Below are positions 35,647 through 43,086 of a DNA stretch of 46,140 nt, piece after piece. The notes beneath the pieces were generated by a model. It did not search any database. It saw only the letters and a list, made by a program, of their open reading frames with translations, and was not told where the DNA came from. Position numbers and translations under genes: made by a program. Each line of letters starts with the position of its first letter. Position 1 is the stretch's first letter. The DNA is from Parasulfuritortus sp. (lineage in GTDB: Bacteria > Pseudomonadota > Gammaproteobacteria > Burkholderiales > Thiobacillaceae): NCBI GenBank assembly GCA_031291185.1, contig JARLJM010000095.1:1-46140 (forward strand). Reading direction: 5' to 3'.

Positions 35647-36698
35647 CTGCCGCTTCCCGCCTCGCCATCAACTGGGTCGAACAGGGGCTGGTGCCGGACA
35701 CGGTCATCCGCCAGGGCATTCGTCGGCTTCTGGCCAGGCGAATCGAGGCCATAGGCGCAGCCGATTGCATTGCCTCGGCTGAAGTCGCCGAGGCAATGAT
35801 CGAGGCCATGGATGCCAGCCCCATCGCCGTGGTGCCGGAACTTGCTAACGCACAGCACTATGAAGTTCCCGCCGATTTTTTTGACCAAGTGTTGGGACCG
35901 CGGCGCAAGTACAGCGCCTGTCATTGGGGCGAGGGGGTGCGCGATCTGGCCCAGGCCGAGATCGAAGCGCTGATTCTGACCTGTGACCATGCCGGACTGG
36001 AGGATGGCCAGGACATTCTGGAACTGGGCTGCGGCTGGGGTTCGTTGTCCCTTTGGATGGCGGAACATTATCCGCGTGCCAGCATTACCGCGGTTTCCAA
36101 CTCACGTTCGCAAAAGGCCTACATCGAAGCGCGAGCCAGGCAGGCTGGACTCTGCAATCTGCGGGTGATTACCGCCGACATGAATGACTTCTCCTCGGGA
36201 GAACAGTTCGACCGGGTGGTGTCGGTGGAAATGTTCGAGCACATGCGCAACTGGCGCCTGCTTATGCAGCACATTCATGGCTGGCTAAAACCGGGTGGGC
36301 AGTTTTTCATGCACGTTTTCTGCCATCGCTCGACACCCTATTTATTCGAAGACGAGGGACCGACCGACTGGATGGGCCGCCATTTTTTCAGCGGTGGCCT
36401 GATGCCCAGCGATGATCTGCCTCTGCGCTTTCAGAATCACCTCAAGTTGGTCCGGCACTGGCGCTGGGACGGTCGCCACTACGAGCGGACACTGAATGCC
36501 TGGTTGGCCACCATGGACAGTCGTCGCAACGAGGTAATGCCGATCCTGAGCCGGACCTACGGCGCTGATGGGGAACTGTGGTGGCAGCGCTGGCGGATCT
36601 TCTTCATGGCCTGTGCCGAACTGTTTGGCTACGACAGGGGACAGCAGTGGTGGTTGAGTCACTATCTGTTCGAGCGCCCGGCGCTTGGGGCTGTATAG
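35643..36698 (+). CDS. Cfa-like SAM-dependent methyltransferase
   Basis: A 351-residue methyltransferase related to cyclopropane-fatty-acid synthases and coclaurine N-methyltransferase-type enzymes. The SAM loop is ILELGCGWGSLSLWM (about 125-139), followed by ITAVSNSRSQKAYIE, RVVSVEMFEHMRNW and LKPGGQFFMHVFCH. It is shorter than Cfa and lacks its N-terminal lipid-binding part. Similar proteins occur beside FAD-dependent oxidoreductase, DUF1365 and Cfa genes, and a Cfa-like methylase (UfaM) acts in furan fatty acid synthesis in Rhodobacter. I infer that it methylates an unsaturated acyl chain. Coupled to the neighbours by overlap (4 bases) and a 3-base gap. Confidence 0.88.
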   Translation: MTAASRLAINWVEQGLVPDTVIRQGIRRLLARRIEAIGAADCIASAEVAEAMIEAMDASPIAVVPELANAQHYEVPADFFDQVLGPRRKYSACHWGEGVRDLAQAEIEALILTCDHAGLEDGQDILELGCGWGSLSLWMAEHYPRASITAVSNSRSQKAYIEARARQAGLCNLRVITADMNDFSSGEQFDRVVSVEMFEHMRNWRLLMQHIHGWLKPGGQFFMHVFCHRSTPYLFEDEGPTDWMGRHFFSGGLMPSDDLPLRFQNHLKLVRHWRWDGRHYERTLNAWLATMDSRRNEVMPILSRTYGADGELWWQRWRIFFMACAELFGYDRGQQWWLSHYLFERPALGAV

Positions 36699-36701
36699 GC
36701 C

Positions 36702-37505
36702 ATGATGGACTGGCATGCCTACCTGCTCGGACTGGTGGTCACGCTGGCCATGGGGCTGATCGGCTGGCTGGCGACGCTGTCTCGCCATAACGTCAATCTG
36801 GTCGATAGCCTCTGGTCGATGTTCTTCCTGGCTGCCGGCGTGACCTATGCGCTGGCTTCCGGCCAGATGAGCGCTCGCACCGTCCTGGTTTTGACACTGG
36901 TTGCCCTTTGGGCGATGCGCCTCGGCATTCATCTCGCAGCGCGCAATTGGGGTAAGCCGGAGGACCACCGTTACCGGGCTATCCGTGCCAACAATGCACC
37001 GTGTTTTGCCTGGAAGAGCCTGTTCATCGTTTTCGGCTTGCAGTCGGTTCTGGCCTGGCTGATCTCCTTGCCGCTGGCGGCTGCGATCGTCTCGTCATCG
37101 CCGTTCGGCTTTCTGGATGTGCTTGGTGCGGGCGTGGTGCTGGTCGGCCTAGTCTTCGAGGCGTTTGCAGATCATCAACTGGCCCGGTTCAAGGCCGACC
37201 CTGGCAGCCGGGGCAAGGTTCTGGACCATGGTCTCTGGCGTTACAGCCGGCATCCAAATTACTTCGGCGAGGCCTGTGTCTGGTGGGGCTTCTGGCTCAT
37301 TGCCCTTGCCGCGGGCGCGTGGTGGAGCCTGCCCGCACCGCTGCTGATGACCTTCCTGCTGCTCCGGGTATCGGGCGTGGCCCTGCTGGAGAAGGATATC
37401 GCCGAACGCCGTCCGGCCTACCGCGACTACATCGCCCGGACCAGCGCTTTCGTGCCGATGCCGCCGCGAGACGCCGTCCATCTGCACTACAAGGAGACTC
37501 GCTGA
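36702..37505 (+). CDS. DUF1295 membrane protein (steroid 5-alpha-reductase/ICMT-like fold)
   Basis: A 267-residue polytopic membrane protein. About six to seven hydrophobic segments surround the conserved block WGKPEDHRYRAIRANN and, near the end, the family motif GLWRYSRHPNYFGEACVWW, which in relatives binds a nicotinamide or SAM-type cofactor. The last conserved stretch, LLEKDIAERRPAYRDYIART, is cytosolic. The family includes sterol and fatty-acid reductases and isoprenylcysteine methyltransferases; the actual reaction is unknown. The ATG at 36702 is 3 bases after the previous stop, and its stop overlaps the lipocalin start (TGATG). Confidence 0.9.
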   Translation: MMDWHAYLLGLVVTLAMGLIGWLATLSRHNVNLVDSLWSMFFLAAGVTYALASGQMSARTVLVLTLVALWAMRLGIHLAARNWGKPEDHRYRAIRANNAPCFAWKSLFIVFGLQSVLAWLISLPLAAAIVSSSPFGFLDVLGAGVVLVGLVFEAFADHQLARFKADPGSRGKVLDHGLWRYSRHPNYFGEACVWWGFWLIALAAGAWWSLPAPLLMTFLLLRVSGVALLEKDIAERRPAYRDYIARTSAFVPMPPRDAVHLHYKETR

Positions 37506-38038
37506 TGCGCCGCCTGCTGACCATTCTATGCGCCAGCCTCCTGGCCGGCTGTCAGTCCGTGCCCATGCCGCCGATGGAGACCGTTACCCAGGTCGACATG
37601 AACCGGTTCATGGGCGACTGGTATGTCATCGCCCACATCCCGACCTTTCCGGAACGCAACGCCTATAACGCCATCGAGTCCTACCGGCTCAATCCAGATG
37701 GCACGGTCGCCACCACCTTTACCTTCCGCGAGGGCGGTTTCGACGGCGAGCCGAGACGGATGCAGCCGACCGGGTTTGTTACCGACCGGAGCGGCAATGC
37801 CATCTGGGGCATGCAGTTCATCTGGCCGTTCAAGGCCGACTATCGGATCGTCTATCTGCGGCCGGACTATGGCGTTACCGTCATCGCCCGGCAGAGGCGC
37901 GATTATGTCTGGATCATGGCGCGCAGCCCGTACATGGCCGAATCAGACTATGGGCAACTGGTGGAGCGTATCGCCGCCTGGGGTTATGACGTGAAGAAAT
38001 TGCGCCGTGTGCCACAACGCCAAGGTGAGCGGCCATGA
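37505..38038 (+). CDS. blc: Lipocalin Blc (outer-membrane lipoprotein)
   Basis: A 177-residue lipoprotein of the bacterial lipocalin family, which binds fatty acids or lysophospholipids. The lipobox LLAGC ends with C16, so signal peptidase II would cut there and acylate it. GDWYVIAHIPTFPERN is the first lipocalin motif (G-x-W), TDRSGNAIWGMQFIWPF and RQRRDYVWIMARSPYM match Blc. A longer reading frame exists upstream, but ATG 37505 directly overlaps the DUF1295 stop and begins a proper signal peptide. Blc proteins aid membrane repair and are induced by envelope stress, which fits the operon. Confidence 0.94.
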   Translation: MRRLLTILCASLLAGCQSVPMPPMETVTQVDMNRFMGDWYVIAHIPTFPERNAYNAIESYRLNPDGTVATTFTFREGGFDGEPRRMQPTGFVTDRSGNAIWGMQFIWPFKADYRIVYLRPDYGVTVIARQRRDYVWIMARSPYMAESDYGQLVERIAAWGYDVKKLRRVPQRQGERP

Positions 38039-39309
38039 AGATCGCAATCGTCGGCAGCGGTATTTCCGGCCTGACTGTCGCCCATATGCTCCACCCCGAA
38101 CACGAAGTGACTGTGTTCGAGGCCGGTCCGCACATCGGTGGCCACGTCCATACCCACGACGTCACCCTGGCGGGCCGCCATTACCCGGTTGATTCGGGCT
38201 TCATCGTCTACAACGACCGGACCTATCCCCATTTCATCGGATTGCTGAATGAACTTGAGGTCGAGACCAAAGTCACCGACATGAGCTTCAGTGTCAGTTG
38301 CGGCCAAAGCGGACTCGAATACAACGGCGCCAATCTGAATGCCCTGTTCGCCCAGCGCGAGAATCTGCTGCGCCCCGGCTTCTGGGGCATGCTCATGGAC
38401 GTGCTGCGTTTCAACCGCGAGGCGCCCGACCTCCTGGCCGCCGAGGCAGGCGACATCGCCCTGGGCGAGTATCTGAACCGTGCAGGCTACGGCGCCATGT
38501 TCCGGGATTACTACATCCTGCCCATGGGCGCCGCCATCTGGTCGACCGATCCGGCTCGCATGCTGCTCTTCCCGGCCCGAGCCTTCGTGCGCTTCTTCGT
38601 CAACCACGGCTTGCTGAGCCTGACCGACCGGCCAGCCTGGCGGGTGATCAAGGGCGGCTCGCGTGCCTATGTGGAGCGGCTGGTAGCGCCATTTTGCGAC
38701 CGGATAAAAGTGAATGCCCCGGTCATCGGCCTGACCCGTCACGACGGCCATGTCGATGTCCATCTGGCCGATGGCACGGCCCGTTTCGATGCGGTGTTCC
38801 TGGCCTGCCACAGCGATCAGTCGCTGTCCCTGCTCAGCGATCCGAGCGCGGCCGAGCAGGAAGTGCTGTCGGCGATTCCCTATCAAGCCAACGAGGCGGT
38901 GCTGCACACCGACAATCGCCTGCTACCTAAACGGCGACGTGCCTGGGCCGCCTGGAATTATCTGATGCCGGGTGGTCCTGGAGATCGTGTCTGCCTGACC
39001 TATGACATGAACATTCTGCAAGGGCTGGATGCTCCGGAAACCTTGTGCGTGACGCTGAATGCAACTGACCGGATCGATCCCGCCAGGATCATCGAACGCA
39101 TGACCTATCACCATCCGCTGTTCACCAATGCCAGTGTTGCCGCCCAGGCCAGGCATCGTGAAATCGACGGCACACGCCGGACCTATTACTGCGGCGCCTG
39201 GTGGCGCTACGGCTTCCACGAGGACGGCGTGGTCAGCGCACTGGATGCCATCCGACACTTCGAGAGCGACTATGGAAAGCTGCCTATACGAAGGCTGGGT
39301 GCGGCATAG
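38035..39309 (+). CDS. FAD-dependent amine-oxidase-like NAD(P)-binding protein
   Basis: A 424-residue flavoprotein. The dinucleotide fold MKIAIVGSGISGLTVAHML is at the N terminus (GxGxxG at 7-12), with E-rich VFEAGPHIGGHVHTHDV and DSGFIVYNDRTYPHF next. Other conserved parts are FVRFFVNHGLLSLTDRPAWRVIKGGSRAYV and a C-terminal YCGAWWRYGFHEDG-type FAD contact. It belongs to the group annotated as NAD/FAD-binding protein next to DUF1365 and Cfa genes; a desaturase-like role on acyl lipids has been proposed for relatives in furan fatty acid synthesis, but the reaction here is not known. It overlaps both neighbours: 4 bases with blc and 38 bases with DUF1365. Confidence 0.9.
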   Translation: MKIAIVGSGISGLTVAHMLHPEHEVTVFEAGPHIGGHVHTHDVTLAGRHYPVDSGFIVYNDRTYPHFIGLLNELEVETKVTDMSFSVSCGQSGLEYNGANLNALFAQRENLLRPGFWGMLMDVLRFNREAPDLLAAEAGDIALGEYLNRAGYGAMFRDYYILPMGAAIWSTDPARMLLFPARAFVRFFVNHGLLSLTDRPAWRVIKGGSRAYVERLVAPFCDRIKVNAPVIGLTRHDGHVDVHLADGTARFDAVFLACHSDQSLSLLSDPSAAEQEVLSAIPYQANEAVLHTDNRLLPKRRRAWAAWNYLMPGGPGDRVCLTYDMNILQGLDAPETLCVTLNATDRIDPARIIERMTYHHPLFTNASVAAQARHREIDGTRRTYYCGAWWRYGFHEDGVVSALDAIRHFESDYGKLPIRRLGAA

Positions 39310-40048
39310 GCGCTTCGCGCCACGGCCGCACGCCTTCAATTACCGACTTTATATGCTCTGGCTCGACCTGGACGAACTGGACCGGGTCTTTGCGGGCCGC
39401 TGGCTGTGGTCGGTCGACCGGGCCAATCTGGCCAGCTTCAGTCGCGCCGATCATCTGGGCGATCCGGTTCTGCCGTTGTCGGCCGCGGTGCGACTGGAAG
39501 TTGAGCGGCAGACCGGGCGCAGGCCCAATGGCCCGATCCGGCTGCTCACCCACCCGCGGTATTTTGGCTATGGCTTCAACCCGGTCAGCTTCTATTACTG
39601 TTACGCCGACAATGGCCGAGATATCGACGCCATCGTTGCCGAGGTCAGCAACACACCTTGGCATGAGCGCCACGTCTACGTCCTGCCCATGTCGGCCAAT
39701 CTGGGCAGTTCAACAAGGGTGCGCTTCAAGACCGCCAAAACCTTCCACGTTTCGCCTTTCCTGCCCATGAATCTTGATTACCACTGGCGGCTGACCCTGC
39801 CGGGCAGGAACCTGCTGGCCCACCTGGAAGATATTGACGCGGGCAGCCCGGTGTTCGATGCCACGCTCAACCTGCGCCGCCGCCCGTTGACCGGGGTCAA
39901 CCTTGCCCGTGCGCTGGTCCGGTTTCCCTTCATGACCGGGCAAGTAGCATTTGGCATCTATTGGCAGGCCCTCAGGCTCTGGCTAAAGGGGACTCCCATC
40001 TTCGACCATCCGAGCCCCTCGCCGGCTGAAAGCGAGCGACCAGTATGA
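39272..40048 (+). CDS. DUF1365 family protein
   Basis: A 258-residue protein of unknown function. Its start MESCLYEGWVRHRRFAPRPH and the block YMLWLDLDELDRVF are the family hallmark, followed by LLTHPRYFGYGFNPVSFYYC, EVSNTPWHERHVYVL and KTFHVSPFLPMN. The family is strongly linked to the flavoprotein and Cfa genes that flank it. The ATG at 39272 lies inside the flavoprotein gene (38-base overlap); an ORF that begins upstream at 39128 is in the wrong place for the family start. It overlaps cfa by 4 bases. Confidence 0.9.
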   Translation: MESCLYEGWVRHRRFAPRPHAFNYRLYMLWLDLDELDRVFAGRWLWSVDRANLASFSRADHLGDPVLPLSAAVRLEVERQTGRRPNGPIRLLTHPRYFGYGFNPVSFYYCYADNGRDIDAIVAEVSNTPWHERHVYVLPMSANLGSSTRVRFKTAKTFHVSPFLPMNLDYHWRLTLPGRNLLAHLEDIDAGSPVFDATLNLRRRPLTGVNLARALVRFPFMTGQVAFGIYWQALRLWLKGTPIFDHPSPSPAESERPV

Positions 40049-41331
40049 ACGACACCACCCTGCCTGCCTTGATCGGACGCCGACCAAGATTCCTGGTGAA
40101 CCCGATCCGAAACCGGGTCCTCGACCGATTGTCCTCTCTGGCCAACGGCACGTTGCTGCTGGAGGAGGGGGGTCGCGCCTGGCGTTGCGGCAGCGGTGCG
40201 CCCGAGATTCGGGTGCGGGTGCATGGCGCGCAGTTCTGGAACGCAGTTGCCTTCGGTGGCAGCGTGGGTGCGGGTGAATCCTTTATGGATGGCGAATGGG
40301 ACTGCGACGATCTGGTCGGACTGGTGCGTCTGCTGCTTCGCAACCGCGCCACGCTGGATGGCATCGAACGTGGTCTGGCGCGGCTGACTTCACCACTACG
40401 CGGACTGGGCCATTGGCTGAACCGAAATACCCGCTCTGGCAGCCGGCGCAACATTGCAGCCCATTACGACCTGGGCAACGCCTTTTACCGGCTTTGGCTG
40501 GATGAGACCATGATGTACTCCAGTGCTGTGTTCGATCGTCCTGAAATGAGCCTGGCCGAAGCCTCAACCGCCAAATTGGAGCGGATCTGCAGCAAGCTCG
40601 ACCTGCAAGCCAGCGACCACGTACTCGAGATCGGGACCGGCTGGGGCGGCTTCGCCCTTTATGCAGCGAGTCGGTTCGGCTGCCGGGTAACCTCTGTCAC
40701 CCTGTCCAGCGAACAATCCACACTGGCCCGTCAGCGCGTCGCCGAGGCCGGCCTCACCGACCGGGTCGATGTCCAGCTTTGCGATTACCGCGACCTGACC
40801 GGCCAATTCGACAAGCTGGTATCGATCGAAATGGTGGAGGCGGTCGGCGCGAACAACCTCGAACGCTATTTCGGCCAGTGCAGCCGTCTGCTCAAGGCTG
40901 ACGGCGCCATGCTGCTGCAAGCCATCACCATTGCCGATCAACGCTACGAAATGGCCCTGCGTGAGGTCGACTTCATCCAGAAACACATCTTTCCCGGCGG
41001 TTTCCTGCCCAGCATTACGGCACTGGCCGGCGCCATGACCCGGTCTGGCGACCTGCGTACTGCCCATCTTGAAGACATCGGGCCGCATTACGCCGAAACC
41101 CTGTCCCGCTGGCGGGACAATTTTCTAAGCCGCATCGAGCAGGTGCGTGCACTGGGCTTCGATGACCGGTTCATCCGCATGTGGACCTTCTATTTATCCT
41201 ATTGCGAAGGTGGTTTTCACGAACGAGACATCGGCACGATACAGATGTTGCTGGCTAAGCCCGGTTGGCGTGGTCGAGTGCCGATCTGCTGCACCGGACC
41301 CGTCTTGCCGGGTTCGCAACTGACAACCTGA
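40045..41331 (+). CDS. cfa: Cyclopropane-fatty-acyl-phospholipid synthase
   Basis: A 428-residue Cfa enzyme that adds a methylene group from SAM to cis-unsaturated acyl chains of membrane phospholipids. An N-terminal lipid-binding part (about 1-125; GGSVGAGESFMDGEWDCDDL) precedes the motif HYDLGNAFYRLWLDETMMYSSA (about 140-161). The SAM loop is VLEIGTGWGG (about 193-202). SIEMVEAVGANN and DFIQKHIFPGG follow, as in Cfa. Its position, last of the clear lipid genes, with two Cfa-family enzymes in one operon, points to different lipid substrates. Gap to the next gene is 44 bases. Confidence 0.95.
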   Translation: MNDTTLPALIGRRPRFLVNPIRNRVLDRLSSLANGTLLLEEGGRAWRCGSGAPEIRVRVHGAQFWNAVAFGGSVGAGESFMDGEWDCDDLVGLVRLLLRNRATLDGIERGLARLTSPLRGLGHWLNRNTRSGSRRNIAAHYDLGNAFYRLWLDETMMYSSAVFDRPEMSLAEASTAKLERICSKLDLQASDHVLEIGTGWGGFALYAASRFGCRVTSVTLSSEQSTLARQRVAEAGLTDRVDVQLCDYRDLTGQFDKLVSIEMVEAVGANNLERYFGQCSRLLKADGAMLLQAITIADQRYEMALREVDFIQKHIFPGGFLPSITALAGAMTRSGDLRTAHLEDIGPHYAETLSRWRDNFLSRIEQVRALGFDDRFIRMWTFYLSYCEGGFHERDIGTIQMLLAKPGWRGRVPICCTGPVLPGSQLTT

Positions 41332-41375
41332 TTATCCCTGGTGCCGCGCGCACCATTGCCTGAAGGAGTATTGCC

Positions 41376-41606
41376 ATGATGACCGTTACCCGCGACCCCA
41401 TTACCCTGAACGATGTCACTGATCTGAGCCACGCGCCTTTCGTCCTGGAAGGCAGCGGCAGCGGCGCCATGAAGATCTACTTCGAGTCAGAGGCCAACAA
41501 GGCCGAATACCTGGGTACCGAGATGCACGGTGGCGTGCAGTCTGCGGCGTTGACCAGGATATTCAGCGAGATGGCCGAAAATCCCGATACCGGCAGCATC
41601 AACTGA
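41376..41606 (+). CDS. Small protein of unknown function
   Basis: A 76-residue acidic protein that I do not recognise. Its ribosome site AAGGAG is 8 bases before ATG 41376 and the 44-base gap after cfa contains a small GGTGC/GCACC stem. The sequence has no signal peptide, membrane segment or metal motif; a central AMKIYFESEANKAEYLG stretch looks like a strand and helix. It follows the cfa operon closely, and cbiX begins 10 bases after its stop. It could be a small accessory protein of the system, or a leftover. Coding is supported by the ribosome site, position and codon use. Confidence 0.6.
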   Translation: MMTVTRDPITLNDVTDLSHAPFVLEGSGSGAMKIYFESEANKAEYLGTEMHGGVQSAALTRIFSEMAENPDTGSIN

Positions 41607-41616
41607 GGACGCGCAG

Positions 41617-42009
41617 ATGACCGGATGCCATTTGCTGATCGTCGCCCATGGCAGCCGTCGCCAAGGCTCCAACGATGAGGTTCGTAGGCTGGCTGACCAG
41701 ATGCGAGGGCTTAAGGGCGAGACGCTCGATGGGGTCGAGGTCGCCTTCCTGGAACTGGCTGAACCCTCGATTCCGGACGGCTTGCGGAGTCTTGCGGAAA
41801 AGGGGGCGCAACACATTGTTGTGCTGCCCTATTTTCTCGCCGCAGGTACGCATGTCGTGAACGACATACCCGATGCGCTGGCGTCCTTTGAGTCATCAAA
41901 TCCCGGGGTCAAGGTCAGCCTGACGCTGCATTTTGGCGCTTCATCCGGACTCGTTGCGGCCTTGCTCGATCTGGCCAGTTATGCCCATGCCTGCGACATG
42001 CCGGCCTGA
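41617..42009 (+). CDS. cbiX: CbiX/SirB-type sirohydrochlorin chelatase (short form)
   Basis: A 130-residue class II chelatase that inserts cobalt or iron into sirohydrochlorin, for B12 or siroheme. H11 in IVAHGSRR and H79 in PYFLAAGTHVVNDIP are the usual metal-binding histidines, and E46 in LELAEP lies at the third place. It is the single-domain form, half the size of SirB with two repeats. It starts 10 bases after the 76-residue gene and may belong to the same transcript as the CarH-controlled operon, which would link B12 supply to a B12-dependent regulator. No other B12 gene is in the window. It converges with ppk2 across 11 bases. Confidence 0.85.
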   Translation: MTGCHLLIVAHGSRRQGSNDEVRRLADQMRGLKGETLDGVEVAFLELAEPSIPDGLRSLAEKGAQHIVVLPYFLAAGTHVVNDIPDALASFESSNPGVKVSLTLHFGASSGLVAALLDLASYAHACDMPA

Positions 42010-42020
42010 TCGAAGCCCTG

Positions 42021-43052
42021 TCAGAAGTTGGTGATGATGTTCTCGCTGCTTTCCAGCACCTTTGATGCCGGGCCGACCAGCAACGGGTCCGGCGCATGGG
42101 CGACGTGCTCGTCCTTGTTCGGATAGGGCAGGCTGGCCAGGAAGTGGCGCATGCAGTTCAGCCGGGCACGCTTCTTGTCGTCGGACTTGATCACGGTCCA
42201 GGGGGCATCGGCGGTGTCGGTGTGGAAGAACATGGCCTTCTTGGCTTCGGTGTATTCGTCCCACTTGTCCAGCGACTGGATGTCGATGGGCGACAATTTC
42301 CAGTGCTTGAGCGGGTCGTCGCGACGGGCGATGAAGCGGCGCAACTGCTCTTCACGGCTGACCGAGAACCAGAACTTGTAGAGCAGGATGCCGCTGTTGA
42401 CCAGCATGCGTTCCAGCTGCGGGACCTGACGCATGAATTCGAGGTATTCATGCGGTGAGCAGAAACCCATGACCCGCTCGACGCCGGCCCGGTTGTACCA
42501 GGAGCGGTCGAAGAAGACCATTTCCCCAGTGGTCGGCAGGTGCTGGAGGTAGCGCTGGAAGTACCACTCGCCGCGTTCCCGGTCGGAGGGTTTCTCCAGT
42601 GCGACGACGCGCGTGCTGCGCGGGTTCAGGTGTTCCATGTAGCGTTTGATGGTGCCGCCCTTGCCGGCCGCATCGCGGCCCTCGAACAGGATGACGATCT
42701 TCTGGCCGGTTTCGCGGACCCAGTTCTGAACCTTGAGCAGTTCGATCTGCAGCTTGGCCTTCTGCGCCTCATAGTCGTTGCGGCGCAGGCGGGTGCGGTA
42801 GGGATAATCCGCTGGCAGCGGGGCATAGTCGCTTTCCTCGTCGCTGCCGTGCGGTGCGTGGGCGACGGCTTCGGCAACCGGGCCATGGCTGGCGGATTCG
42901 ATTTCGGCAACGGTAGCCGGATCAGGCTGTTTGGGTGCTCGGGTGCGCTTCGCTGCGACCCGCCTGGGTGTGTCAGCAGGGGCCTCGTCAGCAAGGGGTT
43001 TGATGGAGATGGGGCGGGTGGTTTTTGTTGTGTTGTCAGCCATGGCGTTCAC
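42021..43052 (-). CDS. ppk2: Polyphosphate kinase 2 (PPK2)
   Basis: A 343-residue kinase that uses polyphosphate to phosphorylate GDP, ADP or other nucleotides. After a basic, Pro/Ala-rich, probably disordered N terminus (about 1-80), the core has the Walker A FEGRDAAGKG (about 123-132), the RxTRVVALEKPSDRERGEWYF lid region and Walker B FFDRSWYNRAG with D182. KFWFSVSREEQLRRFIAR and LSPIDIQSLDKWDEY are typical of PPK2. Single domain suggests the class that makes GTP or ATP from diphosphates. ATG 43052 is used; a second ATG four codons on is equally plausible. It follows the oxoprolinase gene by 34 bases, on the same strand. Confidence 0.95.
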   Translation of the reverse strand: MNAMADNTTKTTRPISIKPLADEAPADTPRRVAAKRTRAPKQPDPATVAEIESASHGPVAEAVAHAPHGSDEESDYAPLPADYPYRTRLRRNDYEAQKAKLQIELLKVQNWVRETGQKIVILFEGRDAAGKGGTIKRYMEHLNPRSTRVVALEKPSDRERGEWYFQRYLQHLPTTGEMVFFDRSWYNRAGVERVMGFCSPHEYLEFMRQVPQLERMLVNSGILLYKFWFSVSREEQLRRFIARRDDPLKHWKLSPIDIQSLDKWDEYTEAKKAMFFHTDTADAPWTVIKSDDKKRARLNCMRHFLASLPYPNKDEHVAHAPDPLLVGPASKVLESSENIITNF

Positions 43053-43086
43053 TTGGGGTTGAGGTTGGTGGGAGTAAAAGCATTAT

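Noticed and set aside
37001-37504. Long upstream extension of the lipocalin frame
   Set aside because: The lipobox-bearing signal peptide begins at ATG 37505, which overlaps the DUF1295 stop; the extension overlaps DUF1295 in another frame.
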